Origin: Staphylothermus sp.
Lineage (GTDB): Archaea; Thermoproteota; Thermoprotei_A; Sulfolobales; Desulfurococcaceae
Direction: 5' to 3'
NCBI GenBank assembly: GCA_021159785.1
Contig: JAGHDU010000080.1
Span: 1 to 9,182 of the forward strand
DNA length: 9,182 bases
Shown: positions 6,317-9,182 of the stretch, one piece after another
Numbering within the stretch: the stretch's first letter is position 1
Layout: the number at the start of each line of letters is the position of its first letter
The notes under the pieces: generated by a model
What the model was told of the DNA's origin: nothing
The model's input: only the letters and a program-made list of their open reading frames with translations
Databases searched by the model: none
Program-made: the position numbers and the translations under genes

Positions 6317-7017
6317 TCTTTATCACTCCATTCGGTATTAAATATCGAGTATATTTCTTTGGCTCTCTTTTCACCAATTCCCTCAATAGCCATTAGTTCC
6401 CTAATACTAGCATTGGCTATGTTCTTCAAAGTCTTGAATTCTTTTAGTAACTTCCTTGCTAATCTTGGACCAACAATACTTTCAGCAACGTATAAAATTC
6501 TCTCATTTATACTCATTGGTTTTTTCTCGACCCTTAATCTATAGATTTTCTTTTCCTCGGTTTTACCAAGACTCTTAGCTTTAGCAGCTAACCATTCAAT
6601 GGTTGCTTGCTTATTGGGGGTATTAAGTACTGGTAATTCAAAATCAAGTACAAGTGTATCGATCACTCTTAGTACGCTCTGTATACGCCAACCCCTATAC
6701 TTCTCGAGTATACCGATCCAGCCCTCAATAATAAACAATGCATTATAACCGTCACGCTTAGCTGCTTCAACCAATAATTTTGCTTGTTCCCAAATCCTAT
6801 TATCACGGATACTATTACCGAAATCCGTTACGGTTTTACGTTCTACTAGAACAGGTTTCTTTCCTGGACTAGCTAATAATAAGAAATCACCAGCAGGGAG
6901 ATACTGAACTGCCACTTTTAATCCACGTGCTACAAGTTCTTTACGGAATTCTGGGTGTTTCGAGTCCTCGCGAGAGTCAATAATTATATCTACTGGTGCT
7001 AGCATCATTGTAGCCAA
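6313..7017 (-). CDS. xpf: XPF/ERCC4-type structure-specific endonuclease (short crenarchaeal form)
   Basis: This 234-residue nuclease cuts 3'-flap and branched DNA in repair and fork processing. The N-terminal ERCC4 nuclease domain carries IDSRE, then GDF and the catalytic ERKTVTDF core (GDX(n)ERKX3D). The C-terminal tandem helix-hairpin-helix domain includes VGPRLARKLL and IEGIGEKRA. The helicase domain of euryarchaeal Hef is absent, as is usual in Crenarchaeota. The protein ends at NTEWSDKE with no visible PCNA-binding box, although Sulfolobus XPF needs PCNA through its C-terminus. A TTG start at 7017 is chosen because GGGTGAT (7024-7030) lies six bases upstream; the ATG codons at 7008 and 7005 would be too far away. 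Its stop overlaps the transferase start. TTTAATTA at 7063-7070 could be its promoter, so the operon probably begins here. Confidence 0.92.
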   Translation of the reverse strand: MATMMLAPVDIIIDSREDSKHPEFRKELVARGLKVAVQYLPAGDFLLLASPGKKPVLVERKTVTDFGNSIRDNRIWEQAKLLVEAAKRDGYNALFIIEGWIGILEKYRGWRIQSVLRVIDTLVLDFELPVLNTPNKQATIEWLAAKAKSLGKTEEKKIYRLRVEKKPMSINERILYVAESIVGPRLARKLLKEFKTLKNIANASIRELMAIEGIGEKRAKEIYSIFNTEWSDKE

Positions 7018-7062
7018 TTAGTTATCACCCATAATTCTGTAGGTATATTTTAGACAATGCAC

Positions 7063-7070
7063 TAATTAAA
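7063..7070 (-). promoter_or_regulatory. Possible TATA box of the xpf-transferase operon
   Basis: TTTAATTA on the minus strand lies about 26 bases before a predicted transcript start near 7041. That leaves a leader which includes the GGGTGAT ribosome site at 7024-7030. The 78-base gap after the membrane-protein gene gives room for a separate promoter. Weak, motif-only evidence. Confidence 0.3.
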
Positions 7071-7095
7071 AAACTATCTAAAACATAAGTTGTTT

Positions 7096-7800
7096 TTACT
7101 TAAACCGTTTTTTAATAGCCAAAGTAATCAATCTAACAAATGGCGAAATGATTAATCCTATATACATACCTATCAGTAGATAAAGTGCCTTCCTTTGAAG
7201 AATAACCCCCATGATATCCATTTCATATGATTTAGTGAGAGCCATCCCATACGAGACAAGCGGTCCAAAGAATAATGCTAAGTAATACTTTTTTCCATAC
7301 GGGTAGACTTTGGTTCCAAATAATATTGTTACAAAGAAAGCAATAATTATGATGGCATCTGCTAGATAGGAATTCATTACAGCAACTACAATAGGATCTC
7401 CAGGTACACCCAAGTAGTAATGATCGGTAACTGGATGTTCCCATGTAAGAATATCGGTACACGTAAAATTCCATATATAAACATATCCACTTCCACTACA
7501 AACATATCCCCCTCTACTCATATTAAGACCACAATGAACATCGCCCTCGACAATAGGAGGTTTAAAAAATACCATAGTACCATTAAATGGTTCTCTAGAA
7601 TAACATGTGCCAGAAACAAACACTGCTTCAGCGTTTTGAAAATCAGATATGTTTAATTTACGCGGTTTCACCATGACTATATACTCATACGAAACAACAA
7701 TACCAGTGCCCTCTAGGTACCCAAGTAATAGTGATGATAAATAGAAAATGACCAATACAATCAAAATTTTGTTTAAATACTTATGTTTCAACTTCGTCAT
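7096..7800 (-). CDS. Unrecognised membrane protein with cysteine-rich, sequon-rich outer domain
   Basis: I do not recognise this 234-residue protein. A positive N-terminus is followed by one membrane segment (about 11-29). Then comes a polar domain of roughly 110 residues, and three more membrane segments (about 145-163, 172-187 and 205-227) before a basic tail AIKKRFK. By the positive-inside rule the polar domain should face outward. It holds four cysteines (66, 90, 101, 114), enough for two disulfides, and four N-X-S/T sequons (Asn 50, 73, 93, 111), so it is a candidate N-glycosylated surface protein. The ATG at 7800 follows a full ribosome site GAGGAGGTG (7803-7811) by two bases. CATATTTA (7831-7838, minus) is a likely TATA box, so the gene appears to have its own short-leader promoter between glutamine synthetase and xpf. 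Confidence 0.75.
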   Translation of the reverse strand: MTKLKHKYLNKILIVLVIFYLSSLLLGYLEGTGIVVSYEYIVMVKPRKLNISDFQNAEAVFVSGTCYSREPFNGTMVFFKPPIVEGDVHCGLNMSRGGYVCSGSGYVYIWNFTCTDILTWEHPVTDHYYLGVPGDPIVVAVMNSYLADAIIIIAFFVTILFGTKVYPYGKKYYLALFFGPLVSYGMALTKSYEMDIMGVILQRKALYLLIGMYIGLIISPFVRLITLAIKKRFK

Positions 7801-7802
7801 AA

Positions 7803-7838
7803 CACCTCCTCAAAAAGACATCCCGATAGGTAAATATG
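7803..7838 (-). promoter_or_regulatory. Promoter and ribosome site of the membrane-protein gene; T-run after glutamine synthetase
   Basis: On the minus strand CATATTTA (7831-7838) is TATA-like and predicts a start near 7810. The strong Shine-Dalgarno GAGGAGGTG occupies 7803-7811. Between them a TTTTT run (7812-7816) lies about 60 bases past the glutamine synthetase stop and may terminate that transcript. Confidence 0.35.
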
Positions 7839-7875
7839 GGATCTGACGTAATATTGTTTATGGATCACTACATTG

Positions 7876-9182
7876 TCAAAGAATATTATAGTACAAAAAT
7901 TCTGCAGGAGAAGGAATAGGCTGTAAGGCCCTAATCTCCATTCTCTTCAACTCTATATATTTTTCTATTACTTCTTTCCCCCATACAGGTTTAAGGAAAT
8001 CATTATCATTCTCGAGCTCGCTTAAGGCTTCCGATAAACCTGCTGGAAGACTCTCTATACCTCTTCGCCTTGCTTCTTCTGGACATAACTTATAAGCATT
8101 AGTTCTCAAAGGTTCTCCTGGTTCTATCTTTTTCTCAATACCATCGAGGCCCGCCAACAGTATAGCTGATAACGCTAAATATGGGTTAGCTGTGGGATCG
8201 GGGGGTCTATATTCAATCCTTATCTTAGAGGGAGAATTATTTATTACGGGTACTCTCACTGCTGTACTTCTATTACCAATACCCCATGTCAGTAGCACAG
8301 GCGCTTCGTAACCGGGTACTAGTCTTCTATAGCTGTTTATTGTCGGTGACACTATTGCTGATAAACTCTTTCCATGCCTTAACAGTCCTCCTATAAAATA
8401 CCTAGCGAGTCTGCTGAGTTCATTCTCTTCATTGGGATCATAGAATAGGTTTTTGCCATCTCTCCATAAACTAATATGGATATGCATACCACTACCATTG
8501 TCATATGGGAAAGGCTTAGGTAGAAAAACAGCTACATGATCGTCTAGTGATGCTGTCTTCCTAGCAAACAATTTGAATATTTGTATAAAATCACCAAGAT
8601 CCAATGGGTTCATTGATTCACTAGTTATCTCAACTTGACCATTAGTTGCTACTTCATGATGGTTCTTTACTGTATGGAATCCTGCTTCAGCTAGCGAATC
8701 CATTATTTTTCTTCTTATGGATGAAACTTTATCTATCGATTCAGCAATATGGTAACCTTGTTTAATCGGGATGATTATCCCCTTACTAGATTCTTCAGAA
8801 TCTATTATTAGCACCTGCTTATTGTTAGAAACGTTATACTCTATATTTTTCAATATAAAGAACTCTATTTCTACTCCAGCAATTACTTCATATCCTTTTT
8901 CCTTAAAAAGATCTATAGTTTTTTCCAATATGTATCGAGGATCACTTGGGTGTCTAGTCATATCCGGTCTATATACTCCGCCAATACATCCTATAAGATC
9001 GTTTTCCCATGGGATCTTGAACATTTTATTCATTATTGGTATTAGGTATAAGTCGCTGTAGCTTATGTCTGAGAATCCGTATACACTGCTTCCGTCAAAT
9101 ACTACTTTAACTGCGAGATCTTCTTTGTTCCTGATCTTTATGGATGTGTTCCTAAATATACCAAGTAAGTCTGTAAAATATA
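7876..9182 (-). CDS. glnA: Glutamine synthetase type I (5' end outside window)
   Basis: 434 residues are visible, in frame to the window edge. A family length of about 440-470 means only the extreme N-terminus is missing. The Met at 9033 is internal, because conserved sequence continues upstream of it: FTDLLG and the Asp50-type loop DGSSVYGFSDISYSD. The enzyme makes glutamine from glutamate, ammonia and ATP in a cytosolic dodecamer. Family motifs: GVEIEFFIL, HHEVATNGQVEI, NGSGMHIHIS (substrate/ATP His residues), NSYRRLVPGYEAPV, GIGNRSTAVRVP, and RIEYRPPDPTANPYLA near the active-site Arg. The C-terminus ends AEFLYYNIL without the bacterial adenylylation-site tyrosine motif, as expected for an archaeal I-alpha-type enzyme. 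No regulatory gene (glnB/glnK) is near. Confidence 0.95.
   Translation of the reverse strand, partial: YFTDLLGIFRNTSIKIRNKEDLAVKVVFDGSSVYGFSDISYSDLYLIPIMNKMFKIPWENDLIGCIGGVYRPDMTRHPSDPRYILEKTIDLFKEKGYEVIAGVEIEFFILKNIEYNVSNNKQVLIIDSEESSKGIIIPIKQGYHIAESIDKVSSIRRKIMDSLAEAGFHTVKNHHEVATNGQVEITSESMNPLDLGDFIQIFKLFARKTASLDDHVAVFLPKPFPYDNGSGMHIHISLWRDGKNLFYDPNEENELSRLARYFIGGLLRHGKSLSAIVSPTINSYRRLVPGYEAPVLLTWGIGNRSTAVRVPVINNSPSKIRIEYRPPDPTANPYLALSAILLAGLDGIEKKIEPGEPLRTNAYKLCPEEARRRGIESLPAGLSEALSELENDNDFLKPVWGKEVIEKYIELKRMEIRALQPIPSPAEFLYYNIL

Noticed and set aside
7876..9033. Glutamine synthetase starting at 9033
   Set aside because: Conserved family sequence (FTDLLG, DGSSVYGF) continues in frame upstream to the window edge, so that Met is internal.

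Overview
The window comes from a low-GC (roughly 37 % by eye) hyperthermophilic archaeon, most likely a crenarchaeote of the Desulfurococcales. Gene content and base composition are closest to what I know of Staphylothermus; the genus is an inference. The archaeal signs are an Alg7-type GlcNAc-1-phosphate transferase, a short XPF nuclease without helicase, an ATPase-type HypB paired with HypA, an HMG-CoA reductase, Shine-Dalgarno motifs of the GGAGGTGAT type, TTG starts and AT-rich TATA-like promoters. No mobile element, CRISPR array or tRNA gene was seen.

Layout: 1-792 (-) is the N-terminal part of an ArsB/NhaD-type ion transporter that runs off the left edge. It is divergent from upp (920-1588, +), uracil salvage. 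A short convergent gap follows. Next comes the hypA-hypB nickel-chaperone pair (2877 to 1734, -), whose genes overlap. It is divergent from a class II HMG-CoA reductase (2966-4246, +), the mevalonate step of archaeal lipid synthesis. The 190-base gap after it holds a GC-rich, hairpin-forming island (about 4289-4357). That island includes 17 bases that match the reverse complement of a near-universal segment of 16S rRNA as I remember it; it is the best candidate for an undescribed element here. Next is a Thi4-like FAD protein gene (4439-5179, +) that lacks a normal start codon and carries an in-frame TGA.

The right half is all on the minus strand. Read in the direction of transcription it contains glutamine synthetase (9182 to 7876, 5' end outside the window), an unrecognised membrane protein with four N-glycosylation sequons and four cysteines (7800 to 7096), an XPF-type nuclease (7017 to 6313), and a GlcNAc-1-P transferase (6316 to 5291) joined to the nuclease gene by an ATGA overlap. 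Together the genes cover housekeeping metabolism (pyrimidine salvage, nitrogen assimilation, isoprenoids, hydrogenase maturation, DNA repair, protein N-glycosylation), with one decaying gene and one probable noncoding RNA.
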